NCBI RefSeq assembly: GCF_041737845.1
Contig: NZ_JBGSQX010000080.1
Span: 84,311 to 148,310 of the forward strand
Direction of reading: 5' to 3'
DNA from: Desulfococcus sp041737845
GTDB lineage: Bacteria > Desulfobacterota > Desulfobacteria > Desulfobacterales > Desulfococcaceae
DNA length: 64,000 nt
Positions 43,453 through 52,240 of the stretch are shown one piece after another. The notes beneath the pieces are model-generated. The model was not told where the DNA came from. It searched no databases and saw nothing but the letters and a program-made list of their open reading frames with translations. The stretch's first letter is position 1; each line of letters begins with the position of its first letter. The position numbers were made by a program, and so were the translations under genes.

Positions 43453-44400
43453 TCAGGCACTCATCCGTTCGATCAAAATCGGCATAGCCGCCCGGTATAC
43501 GACCCACACCACCAGGAGCAGAGCGACAACCAGTCCATTGACCAGGAAAAATGTTCCCAAATAGGCCGGTGAAAATCCGGTCAGCCAGTCCCGGGTGGTC
43601 AAAATGAGAGATGTCATGGGGTTTATCTTGAACATTACCTCGGCCCATCCACCGCTCGGCATTGGGAAGACGACCGGCGTCATGTACATCAGAAACTGCA
43701 TTAGCAGCGGCAGGGACTTCCCGATATCCGTATACAGCATTCCCACGGGCGTCACTAGGAGCCCCAAGGCCGTTCCTGCCAGAATCAACGACAGTATGCC
43801 CAGCGGAAACCAGATCAACGTCCATTTCGGTGAAATACCCAGGATCATCAATGTGACCAACATCAGAAGGATCTTGATCGCCCCGTTGAACAGGGTCTGA
43901 TAAATCCCGGAAACCACCAAGGCTTCCCTCGGGAAATTGATCTTGGCCAGCATCTGCTTGGCCGCGATGGTCTGCTGCAGCGGTGCGTTGACGGCGTCCA
44001 TGAATATGGCCCAGATCATGGTGCCGGTAAACACATACACGGGGTATGGCAACGCCGTATCGCGGACGGTAACGATACCTGCTCTGCTCAGGAATATCCA
44101 GGTCATCGTATGTGCCAGGGGAAGGATAAAGGCCCAAAGCAAGCCTAAAGCCGTCTGTCGGTACTGGGCACGGATATCCCTCACAGCCAGTTGCCATGCC
44201 AGCTCACGCCCGGCAATCAGATCACGGAACATCGCCAACAGCATACGGCCTGGGTGCCTTAACGAGGAATCCGGCGTATAAACCGTTATATTGTTTCTTT
44301 TCATATCGTCATCAGGAATATTTGCTGGTGCGCAGAAATGATTTGAACGTCGTGTCCTCGACAATCCAAATGCATTGTGGAACGCTTTTAAAAACTCCAT
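43453..44400 (-). CDS. ABC exporter permease, Wzm type
   Basis: A 315-residue ABC-2 permease with six membrane segments and a long cytosolic N-terminus (about 70 residues) before the amphipathic RELAWQLAVRDIRAQYRQTALG element typical of polysaccharide exporters. It pairs with the Wzt-type ATPase gene next door to move an undecaprenyl-linked glycan. GTG at 44403 and ATG at 44400 are adjacent; AGGGAG 8 bases upstream favours the ATG. Confidence 0.9.
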   Translation of the reverse strand: MEFLKAFHNAFGLSRTRRSNHFCAPANIPDDDMKRNNITVYTPDSSLRHPGRMLLAMFRDLIAGRELAWQLAVRDIRAQYRQTALGLLWAFILPLAHTMTWIFLSRAGIVTVRDTALPYPVYVFTGTMIWAIFMDAVNAPLQQTIAAKQMLAKINFPREALVVSGIYQTLFNGAIKILLMLVTLMILGISPKWTLIWFPLGILSLILAGTALGLLVTPVGMLYTDIGKSLPLLMQFLMYMTPVVFPMPSGGWAEVMFKINPMTSLILTTRDWLTGFSPAYLGTFFLVNGLVVALLLVVWVVYRAAMPILIERMSA

Positions 44401-44413
44401 CACGTCTTCTCCC

Positions 44414-44950
44414 TCACCTCTCCCACACCAAAAGATGCGGCCGGGTATTCAGCGCCGGCAGAAAATCCTCGAATTCCTCCCCGCTCATCACCAGCGACCG
44501 GATCTTCCGCTCAATATACCGTTCGGTTTTCCTGCTCAAATCGCTCAAGTGATATTGATCGATATTGCCCACCAGAAGCAGATCGACGATGCCGCTGTCC
44601 TTTCCTTCGGCGTAGTCGTCGATAAGATAGGCTTTTTCGAGGTTCCCCAGGCGGCCGATGATGCTGTCGATGATCCGGTCCAGGCCGATCACCTTGGTAA
44701 TCATGGATTTCAGTTCCGGAAACAGGGGATGCATCGGATTGGCCGAGTAGAGAACCTGCCGGCCGTCTTTTTCGGATTTCAGGAGATTTGCACGGGTGAG
44801 TTGATTGAGTTCCTCACGGACGGAATTGGTGGAGAGGTGAAACTCTTTGGACAGTTCCCTCAAATAAGCGCTGCTGTGCGGGTTTAAAAACAGCCGCACC
44901 AGCAGTTTGATCCGTGTTTTGGAGGATATCAGGCCGGACAGGATATTCAA
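44414..44950 (-). CDS. Winged-helix regulator with degenerate nucleotidyltransferase domain
   Basis: A 178-residue protein. Residues 10-70 form a winged helix (AYLRELSKEFHLSTNSVREELNQLTRANLL), like ArsR-type repressors. Residues about 100-160 resemble a MNT-type nucleotidyltransferase, but the active-site motif is broken: LIDDYAEGKDSGIVDLLLVG stands where GS-x-ARG-(x)n-SDIDLLVVG is expected, losing the Gly-Ser and the first catalytic Asp. It ends 13 bases before the Wzm-type permease start, so it may control this exporter. The N-terminal part should bind DNA. Confidence 0.8.
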   Translation of the reverse strand: MNILSGLISSKTRIKLLVRLFLNPHSSAYLRELSKEFHLSTNSVREELNQLTRANLLKSEKDGRQVLYSANPMHPLFPELKSMITKVIGLDRIIDSIIGRLGNLEKAYLIDDYAEGKDSGIVDLLLVGNIDQYHLSDLSRKTERYIERKIRSLVMSGEEFEDFLPALNTRPHLLVWER

Positions 44951-45033
44951 GAAAGCCGCTCCTTGACTGAGTTGTTTTCCTACTCATACCAGAACGGCCG
45001 GATTTGTCAATAACTTTTTTTATATTGTTTATC

Positions 45034-45927
45034 TTACTGGTTTGGTTCGAATTTACGCATTCGGCGGTCGCTGCTGCGCCGTTCAAAGCGCATCTGGCAG
45101 ATCTGCTCGGAGACCAGTCCCATCATGAAGATGACGATCGAGGTGGTGAACAGCAGCGCGCTCATGTTGGTGAAACGGCCGGCGGTGATAAACGAATGGA
45201 TATAATGGAGAAAGCCCAGGACGAACAGTCCGAAACTGACCGGCAGAAACACCCGCATGGGCGAATAGAGGGTGCAGATTTTGGTGATGATCATGAAAAA
45301 CCGCACCCCGTCGTGGACGATGCGGATCCGGCTCTTCCCGCTGGTTCGTTTGTTGGTCTCGATCGGCATGTATCGGACGCTCTTGCCGTCCCGGAGGACG
45401 CCCAGGGTCATGGTGGTGGGATAGGAATAGGTGTTGGGGAGGAGGTAGATGTAGCTTTTGGCAATCTCCGATTTGACGGCCCGAAAGCCCGAGGTCAGGT
45501 CCTTCACGTGAAATTTGGTCACATAGGAGGCGAGCCAGTTGTAGACCTTGTTGCCCACGGCCCGCTCGAAGGAGGCCTGTCCGCCCATGCCCCGCTCTCC
45601 CACCACCATATCGTAGTCGGGAAAGAATTCGAGGAGTCTCGCGATATCCTCCGGGTCGTGCTGGCCGTCGCCGTCCATGAACACGAAGATCTCCCCCGTC
45701 CCTATGCGGATGCCGCTTTTGACGGCGGCCCCGTTGCCCATGTTATAGGGATGGCTGTAGACCTCGGCACCGGCGGCATGGGCCGCCTCTGCGGTCTTGT
45801 CGGTTGACCCGTCATTGATGACGATGATCTCGAAATCAGGGTGGAGAGAGCGGATTCTGGCGACGATGTTGCCAATGGTCTCCCCTTCATTGCGCGCCGG
45901 AATGATGACGGATACGGTGTGCTCCAT
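45034..45927 (-). CDS. GT2 glycosyltransferase, dolichyl-phosphate-sugar synthase-like
   Basis: A 297-residue GT-A enzyme: SVIIPARNEGETIG at the start, VINDGSTDKTA, and the metal-binding MDGDGQHDPED near residues 84-94. Two membrane segments (about 233-253 and 263-283) follow, the layout of polyprenyl-phosphate glycosyltransferases that supply lipid-linked sugars to GT-C enzymes. The window encodes two such GT-C proteins at 8.2 and 12.9 kb, so it may make their donor; this link is an inference. It may instead serve the exporter locus next door. Confidence 0.9.
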   Translation of the reverse strand: MEHTVSVIIPARNEGETIGNIVARIRSLHPDFEIIVINDGSTDKTAEAAHAAGAEVYSHPYNMGNGAAVKSGIRIGTGEIFVFMDGDGQHDPEDIARLLEFFPDYDMVVGERGMGGQASFERAVGNKVYNWLASYVTKFHVKDLTSGFRAVKSEIAKSYIYLLPNTYSYPTTMTLGVLRDGKSVRYMPIETNKRTSGKSRIRIVHDGVRFFMIITKICTLYSPMRVFLPVSFGLFVLGFLHYIHSFITAGRFTNMSALLFTTSIVIFMMGLVSEQICQMRFERRSSDRRMRKFEPNQ

Positions 45928-46035
45928 CCTTTGCCTCTTGTTTTTGGTGATAAAATGGCTGGTTCGGAAAATGGTTATACTAAAGCCGGTCTTCGGCCTT
46001 TAGGTTCCGGTTTTTCCCCGCCCTTCTCAAAGGAG

Positions 46036-46371
46036 TCAGTGGGTTCTGTCTTTTACTACTTTAAGAAGGGTATCATTAACCCATGTATTGAGACTTTTGC
46101 CGTTTTTCCGTGCCTGTATGACGAGAGTTTTATGTAGCTCTGGCCCAACACGAACTAAAAATTTACCAGAGTAAGGCTTTTCAGGATCCTCTCCACGCTC
46201 AGCACAAAATTCCAAGTAGTCCTCTACTGAATCCGTGAACGCCTTTCGTAATTCATCAACAGATTCACCTTCAAACGTGATTACATCACGCAAATTGATG
46301 ACTTCACCATGAAAAATGTTAGCTTCGTCATCAAACTCAACCTTTGCAAAATACCCTTTATATTCCATCAT
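46036..46371 (-). CDS. hicB: HicB-family antitoxin
   Basis: A 111-residue antitoxin with the degenerate RNase H-like HicB fold (YFAKVEFDDEANIFHGEVINLRDVITFEGESVDELRKAF) and a C-terminal ribbon-helix-helix segment (LHKTLVIQARKNGKSLNTWVNDTL) for operator binding. The start overlaps the end of hicA by four bases, so translation is coupled. Its partner precedes it in transcription, the classic HicAB order. Confidence 0.9.
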   Translation of the reverse strand: MMEYKGYFAKVEFDDEANIFHGEVINLRDVITFEGESVDELRKAFTDSVEDYLEFCAERGEDPEKPYSGKFLVRVGPELHKTLVIQARKNGKSLNTWVNDTLLKVVKDRTH

Positions 46372-46622
46372 GGTTTCACCCCCGCTTCTTGCAGGAATCT
46401 TCGTACAGATTTAACGGCTCCCTTGTTTGTGATTTTTTCTGGGTGTGGTCGATGAAAAACAGCACGGACATCATGTAACGCGACCCTGACTCGTGAACCT
46501 CTGCCCTCTGAAATATCAGCGCCAAGTGCTATAAATAACGACTCAATATGCACCCACGGGATATCTGAACGAGCGGGTTTTTCAAAAATTTTATCAAGGG
46601 TTTGCCGCTGTTTCTTGTTCAT
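46368..46622 (-). CDS. hicA: HicA-family toxin
   Basis: An 84-residue putative mRNA interferase with the double-stranded RNA-binding-like fold: IESLFIALGADISEGRGSRVRVAL, then FHRPHP and ITNKGAVKSVRRFLQEAG. The usual catalytic GSHH is replaced by GSRV, as in one subfamily that carries FHRPHP instead. The gene is first in the pair and lies close behind the debranching gene but has its own promoter. No ribosome site precedes the ATG. Confidence 0.88.
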   Translation of the reverse strand: MNKKQRQTLDKIFEKPARSDIPWVHIESLFIALGADISEGRGSRVRVALHDVRAVFHRPHPEKITNKGAVKSVRRFLQEAGVKP

Positions 46623-46628
46623 GGATAT

Positions 46629-46656
46629 ATAGTATCTAATATTGATACCATGTCAA
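46629..46656 (-). promoter_or_regulatory. hicA promoter with a palindromic operator
   Basis: On the minus strand TTGACA (46651-46656) and TACTAT (46629-46634) are 16 bases apart. The spacer holds GTATC-AATATTA-GATAC (46632-46648), an inverted repeat that a HicB dimer could bind. The predicted start falls at or next to the hicA ATG, implying a leaderless message. Confidence 0.65.
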
Positions 46657-46698
46657 GGATTTGTTTTAGATAAATTTTGGCACCAAACCACTGATCAT

Positions 46699-49600
46699 TT
46701 AACCACTTACCTTCAACCACACCCGGAGCAGCTCCGTATCCCCCCACGCCTGGGCGTCGCAGCCCCGCTGGCGGTGGGGGTAATCCCCGTCCAGGATTTC
46801 GGGCATGTGGCCTGCGCAGTGGGCGTTGATGATCCCGGCGGCGGAGGAAAGCCATGCCCGGGCCGCCGCCTTTCCGGAATCGCCGTAATGGTCGGCCCAC
46901 GCCTCGCAGAATGACGGAAAGACCCAGGTCCAGGCCGTGCCGTTGTGGTAGGCCGGTTTTCTCATGGTATCCTCGTCTCCGGCATAATTACCGCGGTAGG
47001 GCTGATGGGGATCCCCCAGCCGGCGTCCCTGGTGGAGGATCTCAAGCGGATAAACTGCCGGCTTGTCGGCAAGGCTGCGGATGGCCCCGGGCACCAGGAG
47101 CCGCAGGCAGGCATCCAGAACCCCGCGGCATATGACCGGGTCGGCCACCGCCCCCAGGGTGAGGGCAAATAACTGGTTGGGCCGGAGGGCGTCGTCCGCC
47201 GCAGCCTGGCGCGCGGATTCGCCGGGCTGGGCATGGAGGCAGTCGGACAGATACCCTTCATCCTTCAAATAGTAAAGCCGGGCAATGGCATCCCGGACCT
47301 TTTCCGCGAGACCGCGCCATGGCTCCGACGGCTCGCCGCCGCTGATCCGTGCCAGAAACGAGAGGGCATAATGCCAGAGGGCCTGGATCTCGATGGGATA
47401 TCCCTGCCTGGGGGTCCCGGCAGGATGGTTGGTGTCCATCCAGGTAAAATGGGAGGGACTGAAAACGAGGCCCGATTCCGGGTCCATCCGGATCCCGTTG
47501 GGGGTCCCGCCGACAATCGAACGCCCCATGGAGAGAAGGATGTCGCGGATCGTCCGGCCTTCCAGGTCCGTATCCAGGAATGTGCCGTCGGCTCCGGCCA
47601 TTTCCTTGCAGGCCACGAAAAACCAGAGGGGGGCGTCGGAGGTGTCCCGGTTCCGGGCGTCGTCCCCCCGGATCATGTTGGGCAGGGTGCCGTCCTTCTC
47701 GAACCGGGCGAACTGCAGCAGGATCTCGCCGGTCTCGCGGATTTTTCCCGCCGCGATCAGGCCGCGGGCGGCAATGAGCGTGTCTCTCCCCCAATCCAGG
47801 AACCAGGGGTATCCCGCAATGACGGTACTGAAATCCCCCCGCCGGACAATATAGTTCTCCACCGCGCCTCGAAGCCCCGCTGAAAGATCCCGGCCCGCCG
47901 TTTCCGGCGGATCGGCTTTCTTGTGATCTGTTGTGGAAAAAAGCGTATCCGTGGGCATCGGGAGGCGCGTCCTGCCGAGGATCTGGGCGAAGAGGTCAAG
48001 GGTTTCGCCCCCGGAGAGCGGGGCCTTGAAATAGCCGGGGCTGAACAGATCCGAATCGGGATCCAGGCCCCGTTCGGCCTCCAGGGGCCGGTGGACCATA
48101 TACTGCCACTCGGGGTCGCTCACATAGGCGCCCCGGGAGATCTCGACGATCAGCCGGCGGTCCGGCGCGGGTGTGAAAACGAACTCCCGGTCGCCTGCCG
48201 CCGCCGAACCGGGCCACCTGTGCTCCGGACCGGTGAAGGCCTTGGTGGTGTCGTGAAAATTCCGGTCCTCGATGTCGGGCCGAAGGATGATGCGGACCGG
48301 CCGGTCATCCGACAGCCGCCCTGTCGTCCCGAGTCCCGGGTGCCGGTAAAAGGAAATGCGGACGGCATTTTCCCCCGGGATCATCCGAGCGGCGATGGAA
48401 AGCGATATATCCTCCCCCTGGCCCGTGGGGATCTGGTATCGCCACCGGGCGACCGCCCCGTCATCCACCCGGAAGGCGTCGAGGCAATCCAGTCCGATCT
48501 CGTAGGAAAATCCCTGATAGACCACCCAGGCCCGGCACCGGGTGAACATGACCCACCGGTCCTCTGGATACAAGGGGTTCAGGTTCCCGGCCAGAAGGGC
48601 GTCGTAGCGGCTCGACAGCTTTCCCCAGGAGGCATGGGCCCGGAGCATGCCGCCGCGGCCGTTGGTCCCCAGAAAAAGCAGGGGCCGGGCGAGGAGTTCG
48701 CCCCGCCGGAACCCCCGCCGGATCCTGGCGTTTTCAGGCCGGGAAAGAAACAGGAGCGGCGCTTCGCGGTGGACCGTCCCTTCGCCTGCGTATACGGTCA
48801 ACCGGAGCGTTCCCGGGCGATGGCTCTCGGGCGCGGCCGTGGGGGCAAACAGGGCAAACCATGGGCCGTGTCCCCCGCCCGGAAATGCTTCGCGGGGCAG
48901 GCTTTCCTCCCGGGCAAGCACCCTCCCCCCGTCAACCAGGCCGGCTCGGAAAGGCGCATCCGCCAGAACCAGCAGAAAATGGTCCGGCGGGATCATCACG
49001 GCCCGCCTCAGATCCTCGGGCCACCGCCAGGATACCACCCGGGGATCCTCCCCTTCGGGGTTCATGGCGCGGCAGAATTCGGCGGGATGGGTTTTGAGCC
49101 GCCCCGCCGCTTCGGCGAGGTCGAACCCGCCCATGTCCCCGGTGCCGTGGTAGAAGCGGTGAACGTCCATGACCTTTGCGCGGAAACGCTGATCCCAGAC
49201 CCGATCCGGCGTAACGGGAGGATCCTCCATCCAGACGCCCGCCGCGCCGGCGCCCAGGCACAGGACCTGGCCCGGCCGCAGTTCCAGCACCTGGGTGGCT
49301 CCATCCGGCTTGAGGTAAACAGGACGCCCGGACAACAAATCCCGGAGGTCGTCTCCCATATCGGGTTGCCGTTCCCAGGCCAGATTCACGGGATGCCCGT
49401 CATCCAGATTGACCAGAATGATGAGGCGCTGGTCCGTGGGCAGGTGATGCCGCAGGAGCGCCAGGCCGTTGCCCTCCCCCTGCTGAATCATCCGGACCGC
49501 GACCTGATCGTGAAACGCCGGATGGTTTTTCAGCAGCCCGTTCAGACGGCGGATGTGGAAGACCTGGTTCTCCTCGCTGCCCCAGTTGAGGGAGGGGGCG

Positions 49601-51000
49601 TCGTGGACCCTGATCTTCTCCCGGGCGAACCATTCCACACCGTTGGCAAAGGCAAAGCCGCCGTTCAGGGAAAAGAGCGCGCAGAGGGCCGTCCGCATCC
49701 GGGCCCACGTCTTTGACCTGGCCGCCAGCCGGTTGTTGTCGTGGGTTTCGGCAAAATGGATGAGCAACCCGCAGCATTGGTGGATCTCCCACGCCTCGCT
49801 GAGATAATGCGCGATCTGCCCGCGGTCATAGTTCTGGAAAAGTTCGGAGTAGGCCCAGTTGAGGTTGGCCCGGTTCAGCAGGTCCCGCGTCACCGATATT
49901 TTCCCGCCCAGCCCTTCCAGAAAGAAGATCGTATCGGGGTATTCCTCCCGGACCCGGGCCGTAATGTACATCCAGGCGGCCTCCGGGACCATGTAGCCGG
50001 CGTCGCAGCGGAACCCGTCGACTCCCCGCCGGCACCAGGTGAGGAACACATCGGCCATGTAGACCCAGAGGTCCCTGTGGCGGTAGTCCAGTTTGGTGAG
50101 GTCCGCCCAGGTCACTCCCCAGGCGCCGGGCATCTCGATCCGTCCGTCCTCGTCCCGGGAGAGCCACTGGGGATGGGTTTCATGGAGCGCGGCCGCCCAT
50201 CCGGTGTGGTTGATGGCGATGTCCATGATGAGCCGTCCGCCGCGGGCGTGCACGGCGTCCAGGAGCTCGATGAACTGCTCCAGGGGGGTTGCTTTGGGGT
50301 CAAATACCGCCAGGGCCGGATCGACCTCCGTAAAGCTCAGGGCCGCGTAAGGGCTCCCGAAGCGTCCCATGCGGCCGTAGGTTGTCGGCGTGGGGTGGAT
50401 GGGCAGCAGTTGAACGTACCGGCATCCCAGCTCGCAGAGGATGAAATCAAGCTCCCGAATCAGGTCCCGGAAGGTGCCGGACCTGGGGATCACCGTGTAG
50501 CCGTCCCGGTCCATCCGCTGAACGCATTCGGCCATGACGGGATCCATCTCGGCTTCAGCACCGTCGGCCTTGTTGGGGCCGAACTGACGGACGAAAGCGT
50601 TGTAGACGATGTTACCGCAGCAGCAGTCGGCCGGCGCTACATTGAACACGCTGTTGGCCCCTCCGGGCCACACGGGATCGGGATCGCCGTCCGGCAGGAA
50701 ATAGGCCTTGGCTTCAAAATGGCCGACCTCGGCCAGGGAAACCCTTGCTTCAAACCGGGAGGCCGTCGATTTTCGCATAGGGATATCGAACCAGTCACGG
50801 CTCAAAGGGGACTCGTCGTGAAGCACCTCCCGGATGATCTCCCGCCGGGCGACCGCGGCCTGGCCGATGTTGGTCCGAAGCCAGGCGCTCCCCCGCCACG
50901 ATTCGGGCGCTTCAAGTACGACGGTGACCGTATCCCCCCGAAATTTCACCATCCGCGATCCGGGGGCCGGCGTCTGAATCAATCTGGCGCTGGTTTTCAT
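46699..51000 (-). CDS. Fused glycogen debranching protein (GH13 plus GH133)
   Basis: A 1433-residue protein with two glycosidase modules. The first (about 130-600) is an alpha-amylase-like barrel: DIAINHTGW (260-268), RCDAGYM with nucleophile Asp333, Glu362 in FLEGLGG and HDNN at 420-423. The last third is the amylo-alpha-1,6-glucosidase module (WFLDWGRDTLIAARGL). This is the eukaryotic-like debranching architecture, 4-alpha-glucanotransferase plus glucosidase. It follows the cyclophilin gene with an ATGA overlap. Glycogen breakdown with glgP is the probable role. Confidence 0.88.
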   Translation of the reverse strand: MKTSARLIQTPAPGSRMVKFRGDTVTVVLEAPESWRGSAWLRTNIGQAAVARREIIREVLHDESPLSRDWFDIPMRKSTASRFEARVSLAEVGHFEAKAYFLPDGDPDPVWPGGANSVFNVAPADCCCGNIVYNAFVRQFGPNKADGAEAEMDPVMAECVQRMDRDGYTVIPRSGTFRDLIRELDFILCELGCRYVQLLPIHPTPTTYGRMGRFGSPYAALSFTEVDPALAVFDPKATPLEQFIELLDAVHARGGRLIMDIAINHTGWAAALHETHPQWLSRDEDGRIEMPGAWGVTWADLTKLDYRHRDLWVYMADVFLTWCRRGVDGFRCDAGYMVPEAAWMYITARVREEYPDTIFFLEGLGGKISVTRDLLNRANLNWAYSELFQNYDRGQIAHYLSEAWEIHQCCGLLIHFAETHDNNRLAARSKTWARMRTALCALFSLNGGFAFANGVEWFAREKIRVHDAPSLNWGSEENQVFHIRRLNGLLKNHPAFHDQVAVRMIQQGEGNGLALLRHHLPTDQRLIILVNLDDGHPVNLAWERQPDMGDDLRDLLSGRPVYLKPDGATQVLELRPGQVLCLGAGAAGVWMEDPPVTPDRVWDQRFRAKVMDVHRFYHGTGDMGGFDLAEAAGRLKTHPAEFCRAMNPEGEDPRVVSWRWPEDLRRAVMIPPDHFLLVLADAPFRAGLVDGGRVLAREESLPREAFPGGGHGPWFALFAPTAAPESHRPGTLRLTVYAGEGTVHREAPLLFLSRPENARIRRGFRRGELLARPLLFLGTNGRGGMLRAHASWGKLSSRYDALLAGNLNPLYPEDRWVMFTRCRAWVVYQGFSYEIGLDCLDAFRVDDGAVARWRYQIPTGQGEDISLSIAARMIPGENAVRISFYRHPGLGTTGRLSDDRPVRIILRPDIEDRNFHDTTKAFTGPEHRWPGSAAAGDREFVFTPAPDRRLIVEISRGAYVSDPEWQYMVHRPLEAERGLDPDSDLFSPGYFKAPLSGGETLDLFAQILGRTRLPMPTDTLFSTTDHKKADPPETAGRDLSAGLRGAVENYIVRRGDFSTVIAGYPWFLDWGRDTLIAARGLIAAGKIRETGEILLQFARFEKDGTLPNMIRGDDARNRDTSDAPLWFFVACKEMAGADGTFLDTDLEGRTIRDILLSMGRSIVGGTPNGIRMDPESGLVFSPSHFTWMDTNHPAGTPRQGYPIEIQALWHYALSFLARISGGEPSEPWRGLAEKVRDAIARLYYLKDEGYLSDCLHAQPGESARQAAADDALRPNQLFALTLGAVADPVICRGVLDACLRLLVPGAIRSLADKPAVYPLEILHQGRRLGDPHQPYRGNYAGDEDTMRKPAYHNGTAWTWVFPSFCEAWADHYGDSGKAAARAWLSSAAGIINAHCAGHMPEILDGDYPHRQRGCDAQAWGDTELLRVWLKVSG

Positions 51001-51608
51001 TTCTCATCAACTATTTTCACTGTCATCTCAATCCGTTTCACCGGATTGTCCCGGGAATCCCGCTCCTGGGAGACGATGGCGTCCACTGCGGTCATGCCCT
51101 CGACCACCTCGCCGAACACCGTGTATTTTTCATCGAGAAAAAAGGCGTCTGCGACACAGATGAAGAACTGGGATCCCGCGCTGTCGGGCTGCTGGGACCT
51201 GGCCATGGAGAGGGTGCCCCGCTTGTGGGGCCGCTTGTTGAACTCCGCCTTCACCTGGTAGCCGGGGCCGCCGGTGCCGTGGCGCGCCCGATCCGCGTCC
51301 CTGGAGTTGGGGTCTCCCCCCTGGATCATGAACCCTGGAATGACCCGGTGAAAGGTGGTCCCGTCATAAAAGCCCTTTTGGGCCAGCTCCAGGAAATTGC
51401 GGACATGGTTCGGGGCCTCGGCTGGAAAAAATTTCAGGACGATATCGCCGAACTCGGTGTGGATGACCGCCTTCCTGGCAGTCATGGTCGAAATCTCCTC
51501 GGGTGAAAAGGTCTTCGGCGCACCGCCGTCGGCCGCCCGGACGACCCCGCCAAAGGCAAACAGCGCAGTAAGGGAACACAGGACAATCAGCGGAACTATC
51601 TTTTTCAT
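50997..51608 (-). CDS. Exported cyclophilin-type peptidyl-prolyl isomerase
   Basis: A 203-residue protein. Residues 1-25 (MKKIVPLIVLCSLTALFAFGG) are a signal peptide with an alanine-rich cleavage region; the rest is a cyclophilin: HTEFGDIVLKFFPAEAPNHVRNF, FHRVIPGFMIQGGDP and SAGSQFFICVADAFFLD. It speeds proline isomerisation in periplasmic proteins. The frame runs upstream to 51791 but that part has no ribosome site or sense; the ATG at 51608 with AAGGAA upstream is the start. Its stop overlaps the debranching gene start. Confidence 0.93.
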   Translation of the reverse strand: MKKIVPLIVLCSLTALFAFGGVVRAADGGAPKTFSPEEISTMTARKAVIHTEFGDIVLKFFPAEAPNHVRNFLELAQKGFYDGTTFHRVIPGFMIQGGDPNSRDADRARHGTGGPGYQVKAEFNKRPHKRGTLSMARSQQPDSAGSQFFICVADAFFLDEKYTVFGEVVEGMTAVDAIVSQERDSRDNPVKRIEMTVKIVDEK

Positions 51609-51858
51609 AACCAATTCCTTTCCAAAAATTCGTTCATTCAGACATCGAAAGTTATACCATTTCAGATCCCTTGCGTATAGAATTATTGTGACCGGTGGCT
51701 TTTTCAGGATGAATCGGTAATAATTCCAAGGAAAAACCCTGGGTGCTTCTTCTCTTGCAGGGTCATGGAAAAAATGATATACACCTAACACTCAAAATTT
51801 TAAAATGTTAAAAAAATAGATAGTTAACACGATCAACGAAAGGGTGCGGCAAACAATT

Positions 51859-52104
51859 ATGATGCAGACGTTGCAAATTGCGTTTTATCGGCCCAACAAA
51901 AACGACCCGGACACCCGTATCAAAATTCCGCTCTCTTCATTGAATATCTCAGAAAAACTGCTCCCGAGCAAGGCCAAAGCCTCGCTTGAACGGGAGGGCA
52001 TCGATCTGAATCACCTGAGCGAATTGTTTGCCAAGCAGGGGCCGAAAGGCACGCTGATAGAGATCGAAAACGCCGAGGAGAGGATCGTCATTTCAATCGA
52101 GTAA
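51859..52104 (+). CDS. Small protein of unknown function
   Basis: An 81-residue soluble protein: MMQTLQIAFYRPNKNDPDTRIKIPLSSL, then a helix and the acidic end IEIENAEERIVISIE. I do not recognise the family. A GTG at 51844 is an alternative start; neither has a well-spaced ribosome site. It is divergent from the cyclophilin gene and precedes the M24 peptidase gene by about 135 bases. Confidence 0.55.
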   Translation: MMQTLQIAFYRPNKNDPDTRIKIPLSSLNISEKLLPSKAKASLEREGIDLNHLSELFAKQGPKGTLIEIENAEERIVISIE

Positions 52105-52240
52105 TCTTGGGAAAAACGGAGTGGGGCCGCAGCAGGCCCATCCGTAGCCGCATGGGCGGTGAAGCCGCCGCTCGAAGGCGGCTTCCGGGGGGTTTGTCCG
52201 CAGCGCGCCGGCGCTGCCGCCCTGAATCAACGAGGATGCC

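Noticed and set aside
45975..46005. Terminator after hicB
   Set aside because: A hairpin CTAAAGCC/GGCCTTTAG with a bulge exists, but no T-run follows on the minus strand.
46619..46900. 93-residue minus-strand frame before hicA
   Set aside because: It overlaps the debranching gene in another frame and the hicA promoter, with a Pro/Arg-rich shadow composition.
47923..49716. 597-residue plus-strand open frame
   Set aside because: Antisense to the debranching gene and rich in Pro, Gly and Arg, typical of a shadow frame.
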